Positions 48,028 to 57,777 of a stretch of DNA of 64,000 nucleotides are shown here, in pieces (positions within the stretch are counted from its first letter, which is position 1; each line of letters opens with the position of its first letter). A program made the translations under genes and the position numbers. Source of the stretch: Hypericum androsaemum (Eukaryota > Streptophyta > Magnoliopsida > Malpighiales > Hypericaceae); NCBI GenBank assembly GCA_963995505.1, contig OZ023197.1, positions 10,529,827-10,593,826 on the forward strand, in the 5' to 3' direction. A model generated the notes under the pieces. It had not been told where the DNA came from, did not search any database, and was given only the letters and a program-made list of their open reading frames with translations.

Positions 48028-51000
48028 ATGGCTGAAAATCCAGCTTCCACTCTTGATTCTTCTACCTCTACTCAACTGCCAAACCAACCCAGAAAACTCA
48101 TCTCCTTCGAGAGTGAAACAACCACAAACATAAAATTTACCCCCATTCTCCTAAATGGCCCCAACTACCTCTCCTGGGCCAAGGCTGCCAGGATGTCTTT
48201 GAACATCAAGGGCATGCTTGGTTATGTCACGGGGAAGATTGAGGCTCCCACTGACATTAAGAGTGATGAGTATGATAAATGGGAGGTTAATGATCAAGTA
48301 ATCATGAGGATTATCCATAGCTCTCTTGAGCCTAAAGTCTATGATGTGTTTGCTTTCTCAAACACATCAAAAGAACTTTGGGATGCTCTCAAGGGAATGT
48401 ATGGGAATCAGAAAAACCTTATCAGGGTTTATGAGCTGCAGAAGAAAATTGCTGAAAGTAAGCAAAGTGGTACTCCCTTTGTTGAAGCTCTTGGTAAAGT
48501 TAAGCAAATGTGGGATGAGTTGGCCATCTATAGGCCTCCTACATCTGATATGCTTATTGTTCAAGCTAGAGCTGAACAAGATCAGATTTTTAACGTCCTT
48601 GGCTTGCTAGATCCTGAGTTTGAAGGCCTGGTTGACCAGATCCTTATGGCTCCTGAGCTCCCTACTCTAAGCACTGTCTGTGCCAGGATTCAGCAAGAGG
48701 AAACAAGGAAGAAACTGATGCCAGGCAACAAAGGCAAGGAGGAACACACTGAGTCTAGTGTGTTCTACTCCGCAGGAGGTCCTGGCAGAGGTGGAGCTTT
48801 CCCCAGGGGAGGATTCAAAGGCAGAGGAGGCAGGGGCAATGCCTCTAGAACTAACCTGTTCTGTGAGCATTGCAAGAAAACAGGGCACACACAGGACAGG
48901 TGCTGGTTCCTGAATCCTCATTTGAGACCACAAAGACAAGGCAATGCTGCTGCAAACCTCATTGCAGCTTCCCCTATGGAAAACCAATCTGTTGCCAGCC
49001 TCAACAAGGAGCAACACAAGCCTAATGAGATGCAGAATTCGGTTGAGGCTATGGTTCAACAATACCTAAATCAGTTAAACAAAGGAGGAGGCTTGATGCA
49101 GCATTCAATTCAGCCTCAAAACTCTGTGAAGCAACACACCAGCACCCAACAAGAGAGTGGTATCATTTCTGCCCCTACTTTGACTGCTTATAAACATGCT
49201 CCTAGTTGTTGGGTCATTGATTCTGGTGCTAGTCACCATATGACCTTTGATGCTACTGATTTAAAAGATTTAGGTCACACCAAAGGTCTGTCTAATGTCT
49301 CTGTTGCCAATGGTGATAAGCTGCCTATTATTGGTGTAGGAAATAAGTATTTTCTAAAGTCTAATCTTGAATCAAAAGTTTTATTAATAAAAAACCTAAC
49401 TGCAAAGTTACTTTCAGTTAGTGAAATCACCAATAAGCTTAGATGCAAAGTGATTTTTGAACCTGAATTTGTGCTATTTCAGGACATGAAAACAGGGAAT
49501 ATGATTGGTAAAGGAAAGATGAGCAATGGGCTGTATACTCTTGATGATGGGATAGCTAGGGCTGCTTTGTTTGCTTCCACTCAAAGTATTAAAGCTGCTT
49601 TGAGTGCCTCCACACAAAGTCTACCTGAAGCTTGGCATAATAGACTAGGCCACCCATCGGATGTTGTTCTAAGCAAACTTTTGCCTTGTATTCAGCCCAT
49701 CTCAACTAATTGCACTAGTTGTAAAATGGCTAAGGCATGTAGAAATGTTTTCCATGACACTACTACTGAATATTTTGAGCCATTTGCTTTAATCCATTCT
49801 GATCTTTGGACTTCTTCTACTATATCTTATGATGGATTCAAGTACTTCATTACTCTAATTGATCAATACACTAAGTCTACCTGGCTTTACCTTCTTAAGA
49901 GTAAAACTGAAGTGCTCAGTGTGTTTGAAGAGTTCCAGAAGATGGTTTTAAATCAGTTTGACAAAAAGATTAAAGTCCTCAGAACTGATAATGGTTCTGA
50001 GTACTTTCATCTGTCAAAAGTGCTCAGAAATTTGGGCATTATTCACCAAAAATCCTGCACCTACACCCCCCAGCAGAATGGTGTGGCTGAGAGGAAGAAC
50101 AGGCACTTACTTGAAGTTGCAAGAGCCATCAGGTTTGAAAGGAATGTTCCAAAAAGCTACTGGTCTGATGCTGTTCTCACTGCATGCTATTTAATTAATA
50201 GAACTCCAACTAAATCTCTAAAGTTCAAATCTCCTATTGAGCTTCTTCTGCAGAGACCTATCAATCTTGATCACCTTAAAACTTTTGGATGTGTGTGTTT
50301 TCCTCTCATTCCTAAAATCAAAAGGGATAAACATGATCCTAAAGTTGAAAAATGCATTTTTTTGGGCTATTCTGCTGTCACTAAAGGCTATAAATGTTAT
50401 AATCCTAAGACCAAACAGAAATATTTAACACGGGATATAACATTTATTGAAAACCAAGCTTTTTATATGCAAAACCTGTCTGCAGATTGGTCTAATGAGT
50501 TTCAAGGGGAGAATAGAAGTGAAACTCCTTATTCTGAGACCACAAGGATAAGGACAACACTTGAAGATGTTCCAAAAAAAGTTCAACAAGAAATAGAAGC
50601 AACAGAAATTCAGGAAGCTGCAGATTCTGTTTTAGAACCACAGGAGCAAGATGAAGAACCCATTGCTGAGTTCAGAGGCCGAGATGAAGGTAAAGAAGTT
50701 TCTGATCTTCCCTATGTTTATTCAAGAAAGAAATTCAACAGGTTGGGAGAGAAACTTGGAAGCAAGGAGGGAATTGAAGTGGTGACTGAAGTTGACCAAG
50801 ACAAAACTTCAGATAACATAGTCCTAAGAAGATCTTCAAGAGTAAGGAAAACTGTGTATCCAAAGGAAAACTGTGTTAACCCTTATCCAATTGCAAGGTA
50901 TGTGTCCTATGATCAAATTTCCAAGGATCATCACTTCTTTATAAGTAAGTTAGAGACTGAAGTTGAACCTCCTGATTACTTAACTGCAAGTATGTCCAAA

Positions 51001-52632
51001 GTATGGCAGGATGCTATGAGGGATGAACTTGATGCTATTGAGAGGAATAAAACCTGGATTGTTACTGACTTGCCTGCTAACAGAAAAGCTGTCACTTGTA
51101 GATGGTTGTACAAGATTAAGTATAATAAGGATGGAACCATTGAAAGGCACAAGGCCAGGCTTGTTGCTAGGGGCTTCTCTCAGATTCCAGGTATTGATTA
51201 TACTGAGACTTTTGCTCCAGTTGCAAAAATGAAAACCATCAGGGTACTTATTTCTGCAGCTGTGAACAATAAGTGGCCTCTCTTTCAAATGGATGTTAAA
51301 AATGCTTTCCTTCAAGGGGAATTAGAAGAAGAGATTTATATGGAACCTCCTGAAGGTTATCATCTAAAGCACTTTGGAAAGGTTTTAAGACTAAAAAAGG
51401 CTATTTATGGGTTAAAACAGTCTCCTAGGACTTGGTATCACAAATTGAATAAGGAGCTTATCTCCCTAGGATTTAAGATGTGTTATTCGGATAATACCTT
51501 GTTTACTTGTGATAATTCTGATGGGAAAATTGTTGTTTGCATCTATGTGGATGATATCATTATTTCTGGCAATAATGTGAAGGGGATTGAAAGACTGAAA
51601 AACTCTTTAAAAAACAGATTTGATATTAAGGACTTAGGTGTTCTTAAATTCTTTCTTGGTATTGAATTTGCTTACTCTGAGAAAGGGATTCACCTTTGCC
51701 AAAGAAAGTATGTTCTTGACATCTTGAAAGAAACCCTTAAATCTGATTCTACTCCGGCTCCTACTCCTCTTGAATCTGGAACAAACTTTTCTTTAACTGA
51801 AGGTGAGTTGTTGGAAAATGTTGGTAGGTTTCAAAGACTTGTTGGTAGATTGATCTACCTCACCATTACCAGACCTGAAATCTCATATGCTGTCAGTCTT
51901 TTAAGTCAGGCTATGCACAAGCCTAGGTCTAGTCATGTGCTTATTGCTGACAGAATTCTTCACTACTTAAAAGCTAACCCAGGTCAAGGTTTGTTGATGA
52001 AGAATGCAGGACACATGAAAATTATTGCCTTCTCTGATGCTAGCTATGCTGGCTGCAAAAATGGGAGGAGATCTACTACTGGTTTCTGCACATTTGTTGG
52101 TGGAAACCTTGTAACCTGGAAGAGCAAGAAGCAAACTGTGGTCTCTAGATCTTCTGCTGAAGCAGAATATAGAGCAATGGCTCTTACTGCCACTGAACTA
52201 ATGTGGCTTAAGCTTCTTGTCTCTGAATTGGGTTTTAAACAAGAAAGTCCTATGCTAATGTATTGTGATAATCAATCAGCCATTTACATTGCAGCTAATC
52301 CTGTCTTTCATGAAAGGACAAAACATATTGAGGTTGATTGTCACTATGTTAGAGAAAAGGTTTTAAGCAAGGACATTGCCACTCCTTTTGTCTGCAGCAA
52401 GGAACAATCTGCTGATATTTTTACCAAAGCATTAAGTCCTAGCTACTTTCACTTTCTGTCAAGCAAGTTGGGTTTATTTGATCTATATCAACCCAACTTG
52501 AGGGGGAGTGTTAAACTACCTATGACTTCTATGCTAATTCATGGTGTTGTTCCTATTGCAGGGTCATGTGGTTGCTGCCCTGTACCTGCAGATTCTTCTC
52601 CATTTCAAGAACATGAACATGCAGATGAATAA
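48028..52632 (+). CDS. Copia gag-pol polyprotein (1,534 residues, intact)
   Basis: One open frame encodes all functions. Order: gag of the Retrotran_gag/UBN2 type (about residues 30-235, GPNYLSWAKAARMSL near the start); an Arg/Gly-rich stretch (about 250-272); the CCHC knuckle C279-C282-H287-C292. The protease site is WVIDSGASHHM (Asp398). GAG_pre-integrase (AWHNRLGHPS, about 535-) is followed by the integrase catalytic triad Asp592 (HSDLW), Asp654 (RTDNGSEY) and Glu688 (GVAERKN). Reverse transcriptase has KARLVARGFSQIPGIDY and YVDD at 1173-1176; RNase H has Asp1337 (SDASYAG), Glu1378 (SSAEAEYRAM) and Asp1414 (YCDNQSA). All catalytic residues checked are present. The frame does not stop at the usual NLRG end but runs about 42 residues into the 3' LTR, adding a Cys-rich tail (CGCCPV) and stopping at 52632. 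No frameshift separates gag from pol, so relative amounts must be controlled in some other way. Confidence 0.95.
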   Translation: MAENPASTLDSSTSTQLPNQPRKLISFESETTTNIKFTPILLNGPNYLSWAKAARMSLNIKGMLGYVTGKIEAPTDIKSDEYDKWEVNDQVIMRIIHSSLEPKVYDVFAFSNTSKELWDALKGMYGNQKNLIRVYELQKKIAESKQSGTPFVEALGKVKQMWDELAIYRPPTSDMLIVQARAEQDQIFNVLGLLDPEFEGLVDQILMAPELPTLSTVCARIQQEETRKKLMPGNKGKEEHTESSVFYSAGGPGRGGAFPRGGFKGRGGRGNASRTNLFCEHCKKTGHTQDRCWFLNPHLRPQRQGNAAANLIAASPMENQSVASLNKEQHKPNEMQNSVEAMVQQYLNQLNKGGGLMQHSIQPQNSVKQHTSTQQESGIISAPTLTAYKHAPSCWVIDSGASHHMTFDATDLKDLGHTKGLSNVSVANGDKLPIIGVGNKYFLKSNLESKVLLIKNLTAKLLSVSEITNKLRCKVIFEPEFVLFQDMKTGNMIGKGKMSNGLYTLDDGIARAALFASTQSIKAALSASTQSLPEAWHNRLGHPSDVVLSKLLPCIQPISTNCTSCKMAKACRNVFHDTTTEYFEPFALIHSDLWTSSTISYDGFKYFITLIDQYTKSTWLYLLKSKTEVLSVFEEFQKMVLNQFDKKIKVLRTDNGSEYFHLSKVLRNLGIIHQKSCTYTPQQNGVAERKNRHLLEVARAIRFERNVPKSYWSDAVLTACYLINRTPTKSLKFKSPIELLLQRPINLDHLKTFGCVCFPLIPKIKRDKHDPKVEKCIFLGYSAVTKGYKCYNPKTKQKYLTRDITFIENQAFYMQNLSADWSNEFQGENRSETPYSETTRIRTTLEDVPKKVQQEIEATEIQEAADSVLEPQEQDEEPIAEFRGRDEGKEVSDLPYVYSRKKFNRLGEKLGSKEGIEVVTEVDQDKTSDNIVLRRSSRVRKTVYPKENCVNPYPIARYVSYDQISKDHHFFISKLETEVEPPDYLTASMSKVWQDAMRDELDAIERNKTWIVTDLPANRKAVTCRWLYKIKYNKDGTIERHKARLVARGFSQIPGIDYTETFAPVAKMKTIRVLISAAVNNKWPLFQMDVKNAFLQGELEEEIYMEPPEGYHLKHFGKVLRLKKAIYGLKQSPRTWYHKLNKELISLGFKMCYSDNTLFTCDNSDGKIVVCIYVDDIIISGNNVKGIERLKNSLKNRFDIKDLGVLKFFLGIEFAYSEKGIHLCQRKYVLDILKETLKSDSTPAPTPLESGTNFSLTEGELLENVGRFQRLVGRLIYLTITRPEISYAVSLLSQAMHKPRSSHVLIADRILHYLKANPGQGLLMKNAGHMKIIAFSDASYAGCKNGRRSTTGFCTFVGGNLVTWKSKKQTVVSRSSAEAEYRAMALTATELMWLKLLVSELGFKQESPMLMYCDNQSAIYIAANPVFHERTKHIEVDCHYVREKVLSKDIATPFVCSKEQSADIFTKALSPSYFHFLSSKLGLFDLYQPNLRGSVKLPMTSMLIHGVVPIAGSCGCCPVPADSSPFQEHEHADE
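52498..52508 (+). other. Polypurine tract of the young Copia
   Basis: TTGAGGGGGAG immediately before the 3' LTR; primer for plus-strand DNA synthesis. It lies inside the polyprotein frame. Confidence 0.9.
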
Positions 52633-52948
52633 AGCTGCCCAGTTAGAAGGAGAAGAATTTGCTGATAAGTTTAGTTTAATTTCAACTAGATTGTGCCTTC
52701 TTGCTGTTGTCTAGTCCTAGTTACTTTCCTCTCCTAGTTTGGTACCTTTGGTCTGCAAGTTATCATTATAACTTGCAGTAGCTGCTGCCTGTCCAATCAG
52801 CCACTTGCCATTACTGTATAACAGCTATAATCTGCAGAGAAGTTCAACTTCTCTGCAGATCTTTCTCCATTGTATAAATTGCTCTTTTTGAGCCATTAAT
52901 GAATGTAGTTGAGTTCATTATATTCTTACCTCAATTCAGAAATTTTCA
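52509..52948 (+). repeat. 3' LTR of the young Copia
   Basis: Same length as the 5' LTR with one substitution by eye. Its first 124 bases are also coding, carrying the last residues and stop codon of the polyprotein. Confidence 0.95.
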
Positions 52949-55754
52949 TGAATACCACTTTTCAATCCTCAAACTTCCTCTAACTAGCAGTAAGAACATT
53001 TCTTCACATCCATCAAGAAACATGCAACATGCTAGCCACGAGTTTTGGACAACTTATACTTAAAATGTTCAAGTGATTTTTGGTGTTTTATCTTTGTGAT
53101 CAGATTTTTTTTGTAGCGGAATTGTTTGTGGGTGAATTACATAACAAGCTTTGTGCAAAGAAGTTTGTTGATGGAAAAGCAATATAGTGGTGAATGGATA
53201 GGTAAATGACAAATTCAGTGTCAACATTTTAACAAAAAAAGGATGGTTCCAATGGATATTTCGACCCAAAGTTAGGTGGCCAGTGACCACACAAGTTATT
53301 TACACGAAAAATATAAAAAGCATCAACTGTGAGAGTTAGAAAAAACAAAAAACATCCAGCATAAGTGAGGCGGCAAACACAGCATACCACATATGAGAGC
53401 ATTCAAAAGGAGGGCAAGCAGGGCTCATCTTGTAGCCACGAAGGATGATTAGAAGCACTATCTGCACAAAGGTTTAATCCATAAATGGTGACACTGGCGA
53501 CCAAACCAACACAGGAATACCTATCCTTCCAGAAAAATGAAGCTCTTATAGGTACAGTTGTACCCTGAACTAAGAAAAATGAACCTTGCAAGCCAGTTTC
53601 CTAGTCAGAAAATTGAAGTTGCTGCTTGCAGAAACTTGGTGGAGGAGAAATTACAAAAACTGTTTGCATTGCTTTTCATGTTCCCCATCTTGTAAAGCCT
53701 CGAGAGACTGGAAAAGAAAAACTCTTGTGTGTGAGGCGATGCCAAAAGATGCAGCTTGTCCCAGGTAACGTCAAAAGATGCAGCTTGTCCCAGCTTGTGT
53801 GATATGACTGGAGAAAAAAAACGCACAATGAGAGAGGCATGCCTGCAGAAGTGTTTTGTGGATTTTCTCATTTCGAGTGATAAAACATTGCCCCGCTAAC
53901 GTGTTCCACATCACACTTGGAGACAAAGTAGCCCTCAACCAAAGCATACAACCTTACAACAAAAGGTGAACATTAGAACAAGAACGAGATGTGGATATCT
54001 CAACATGAATGGCAAAAGCAATCGACCTAAAAGACAGAAACTATAATTACCGAGCATTTTGAAGAGTTCCTTTAAACAAGTGACATCATGAGAGAATTCT
54101 GCTGAATCACCACTGATCTGGTTAAGAACAATGTCAAAAAATATTGGATAACGCTCCAATATCCCTTCTTCAAAAGCTGGAAGGATCCAAGAATTCAAGC
54201 CTTTACAGATCATAAACACAAATCAGCTTCTTACCAGAGAAGAGATAGAAAGAAAGAGCTAATAGCTATCAGATTGAGATTTTAGTAGACAATTCCTGCA
54301 ATGAGGTAATTACAAGCCATATGGAAATGCGGTCAATCTGTGCTCTTGGCCTCAAATTCTTTGATGCTGACGGTAGAACTTCCGTCTCCAAATATGCAAG
54401 GAATTTGTTCAGCAAAGGCTGCAAAAGTTCCAACTCTGATGCTCTCCTGAACACAATAGCATGTAATGTTTAGTTTAATCTTCACATAAGTCTGAACGTG
54501 AATAACCAAGTGAAAAATGGTAACTGGAAACTGAGCATTACATAGCATATAATTCAATTTATCTGTTGGTTTACAATAAACCAGAGGCCACTACTAGTTT
54601 TATTTGGACAATTAGAACATAGACTCAGAATTGTTGACAAGATCATACGTGTTCAATCTACTAAGTTTAGTACAAGCCTAAAATGGAATCCATCCCCTAC
54701 CAAATAACAAAGGATGAATTTAAGAACCAAAAAATGCAATTTTAGTTACACTAATCAACCAATGTTGGGCAGTCAGAAGGGTGCTTTGTAATTTGGTTCT
54801 GGTGCCAACAAATTAGAAGTTCATTTAACTCCCGAGTTGCATTAATAAACAGACAGAAGTATGATTAGAATGAACAGTAGCAAATTAATGTGTTGAACTA
54901 TTGAAGGACAGCATGCACAGGACCTCTAGCTGCTGAGAGCACACTCGGTTGAATTATCATTCTGAGGTGTGAGAAAAAAGTAGCTCAACTTTTCCATGGA
55001 TCGTGCTAAACGTCGACCAACAGTACACACTCTTCTATTGCAGAAAAGCAACACATAAACACCCTGGAGTTGAAAAGGAATTCATAAGGTTGGATAACAA
55101 GCAAGGGAAAGAGATAGGTAGCAACAAAGGAAGCCAGGAAAATTGCAATGACAATAACACAGATACTGCAATAAAGCAAACTACGAAGAAAGTGATTACT
55201 AGAAGTACCAGAAACTGTTGATTGCCAGCCAAAGCAAGCTCATGCACGTCGTCAACTGCTTCAATGAATAATTCAAATTCAGTGAATAAAGACTGGTCAT
55301 CTAGCAGGATGGGAAACATCAAAACCTGTGATTAAATAAGCATCACAAATATAGCAATTTTCATTACTGTTTCAGTAGAAAATACCAACAGAAATATTGG
55401 ATAAAGTAAGATTAAAAAATACAAGATAATCAGCACCATAGTTAACAAACAACATTTTTTAGGGGTAATCGGCAATAACAATTTGAAAAAAATGAACAAA
55501 TGAAAGATCTGTTACTGCAAATGGAGAGCATAGATGTGCCAAACTGACCGTTCTTTTAGATTTTTCAACGAGACTGCTATAGTTCGGCAGCTATTTATTC
55601 TATTCCCAAAATGAGTAGCCTATTTATTCTTGTCTAAGCTTGGTGCATCTTCCTATTTCCTCGTGACATGACGTTTCTATCGTATTTAGATTCAGATTAC
55701 ATCGACAGTTCATCAACGAACACCAGAAAATGTGGGAGTACCTGGCTTTCAAAT

Positions 55755-55940
55755 AATGAACAAATGAAAGATCGCGCTGTTACTGCAAATGGAGAGCATA
55801 AATGTGCACCGTTCTTTTAGATTTTTCCACGAGACTGTTATAGTCCGGCAGCTATTTATTCTATTCTCAAAATGAGTAGTCTATTCATTCTTGTCTAAGC
55901 TTGGTGCATGCATCTTCCTAATTCCTCGTGACAAGATGTT
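55755..55940. repeat. Extra duplicate of an intron segment inside helicase copy C
   Basis: Positions 55755-55940 repeat 55495-55690 of the same copy, but their details match copy B (35745-35935) better. Shared words are CACGAGACTG, ATAGTCCGGCAGC, CTCAAAATGAGTAGTCTATTC and GCATGCATCTTCC, where neighbouring C and A have CAACGAGACTG, ATAGTTCGGCAGC, CCCAAAATGAGTAGCC and lack the repeated GCAT. Confidence 0.75.
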
Positions 55941-56631
55941 CTATCATAATTGATCCAATTACAACAACAGTTTATCAACAAACACCAGAAAAGGCAGGAC
56001 TACCTGACTTTCAAAAGGACCCAAAATACAGATAAAATAGGAAAACACTAAACACACAACTCTACAGAAAAAAAAGGACCAAAAATTAACAATAGAAGCC
56101 GAAAAGAAAAACCTGCAAACAATCGACACGGGAGAAGTTATACCTCGTACATGCGGCAAACCACTTCAGCATTGTCCCGTGCAGGATCATACCCGTATTT
56201 CAACCGCGCATTGACCTCCTTCAAGTGCACCGTCACACGCTCCTCATCAAGGCCGCCCATCAACTCGAGGAACGGGCCAATGGACGCCGCCTCAAACTCG
56301 GTCAAGTACGTCTCCAAAGCCTGGTGGTGCTGCGAGACGCACTGCACACACACGCCTCGGGGAGGCTCATCAAGTAGTTATAAGAATCCAAGAACCTGTC
56401 TTTTTCCAATCCAAACAAAGTCCGAAATTAGTGATTTTTTTTTTACTTTTTAATTAAAGCTATGAGCTGCGGATAGGGCAGAGAGAGAGGGAGAAGGGAC
56501 CATTTCTCTTTGAGGTGGTGGAGGCGGCGTCGTTTCGCGGGGTCGTCCGATTCGGCGTCGTCTTCTTCCTCGTCTTCGATTCCTCTCCACCTGTCGAGCA
56601 ACTCTCTCCTCAGAGCGATCCCTTTCGCCAT

Positions 56632-57777
56632 TTCTACGATTGAAGATTGAAGGTCGGAATTTGGGCGGGAAAATCGGGTTTTTAGGGTTTTTCTCCCCTT
56701 TTTTTTCCTTTCTAGTTCTTTGTTAGGATTGTTCTCTTCTTGCAGAAGAGAGAGAGGTGGGGAAGTTGGAAGATGAAGTGACTCCGGATTCGTCGGCCAC
56801 AATCGAACCGCGAAAATTTTAATTTCTTTTTTAAAGGACCGAGAGACGGACAGACGGTAATCTCTAAACGCCGTCAGCTCAGCTTATAATGGTCGGTCCG
56901 CCACTTCTAAGCAAGTTATACAAATGATCACTCTTTCAAAACTTGTGGTTAGGATGGCATAAATACTCGTACTCTGTGGTGAGTCGGATCTTACATATTC
57001 TGTAGATATATGTTGTGTTGATTTTGACTTGATCTAAAATAAAGTATACGTATGGATGAAGTCAATGTTCTAAATAGACTTTATACTAATTAGACTGAAT
57101 AATTTGTACTAATTAGATTAAATTTGTATTTAATGAAATTATGTTTGCATTTTTTATTAAATATGAAATATATTTTTTCCAAAAATTTTTGATAAATTTG
57201 GTAATATCGAATTTATCAAAATTTAATTCGATAAATACCAAATTTACCGAATAGTATTTGGGATTGGAATCGATAGAGGTTTTTTTTAGGATTTCGGTAT
57301 TTGGTAAATTCAGTAGTCGTTATTCGGTAATTAAGATCGATAAATACCGAATACATAACCAAGAGATAAAATAATAAATTTTAAAAAGTGCCTAAAAAGA
57401 GAAAATGTTGTGCGTTGATGGGCGTGCAAGGCCGCAATAATATTTACCTATAATATTTACATATGTATAAATCTAAATATGTATTAAAAAAGGTATGGTC
57501 AGACCGGCAGTTTAACTGGTCGGACCAATTGAACCGAAGGTCGGATCAAAATCCGAATCCGGGTCGTTTTTGAAAATTCTAGCCGTTGCTCACATAGATA
57601 ATCATCCTTCTGAAAATTCCTTTCCTAGCCGTTGCTCGATATCCCTACACTTCTCCCTAAAAAAAAAACTTCATCTCTAAGCCCTCAAAACAAGAAAACA
57701 CAAAAGGAAAAGAAGAAAACCCAGAAAGAAAAATCTTCAAAGGAAAGAGAGAGAACCCAGAAAGGAAAATCTTCACC
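56632..57777. other. Flank between helicase copy C and the F-box gene
   Basis: 56632-57060 closely matches 63245-63670 upstream of copy D and includes the E2F-like TTTTCCCGCCC and telo-box words. From 57100 the sequence is AT-rich with self-complementary GATAAATACCAAATTTACC words (57180-57360), a likely transposon relic. 57495-57580 is a relic of the hAT-like MITE family (CCGGGTCGTTTTT end). 57650-57777 is A/G-rich and is the probable 5' UTR of the F-box gene. Confidence 0.6.
57495..57580. mobile_element. Relic of the hAT-like MITE family
   Basis: GGTCAGACCGG near the left and CCGAATCCGGGTCGTTTTT near the right correspond to subterminal and terminal words of the MITEs at 37424 and 41686. The ends are degraded and no flanking duplication is readable. 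Confidence 0.5.

Larger units (their letters stand above)
47573..52948 (+). mobile_element. Complete, young Ty1/copia retrotransposon
   Basis: Target duplication TGAAT on both sides (47568-47572, 52949-52953). LTRs are 440 bases each (47573-48012 and 52509-52948). A base-by-base reading finds one difference between them (A/G, in TTACTATATAAC versus TTACTGTATAAC). Primer-binding site 48013-48024, one uninterrupted gag-pol frame 48028-52632, polypurine tract 52498-52508. It is inserted in intron 9 of helicase copy C, in opposite orientation. All parts needed for autonomous transposition appear present. Confidence 0.95.
42322..56631 (-). pseudogene. SEN1-like helicase duplicate C (exons 1-15), split by a young Copia
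   Basis: Collinear with 7740-16420 of copy A. Exons found: 1 (56631-56501), 2 (56395-56144), 3 (about 55324-55208), 4 (near 55070-54990), 5 (near 54450-54300), 6 (near 54200-54055), 7 (near 53945-53845), 8 (near 53700-53580), 9 (53461-53388), 10 (47079-46489), 11 (46023-45912), 12 (45759-45625), 13 (44207-43890), 14 (43629 to about 43376) and 15 (43279-42322, truncated). All motor exons (16-21) are missing. Damage: exon 2 lost 130 bases (frame change); exon 4 donor GT is CT; exon 14 acceptor AG is AT and its donor is deleted; exon 15 has a CAG to TAG stop at about 43021, a frame change near 42572 and an internal deletion. Exons 10, 11 and 12 keep their exact lengths. The Copia lies in intron 9. 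Confidence 0.9.
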
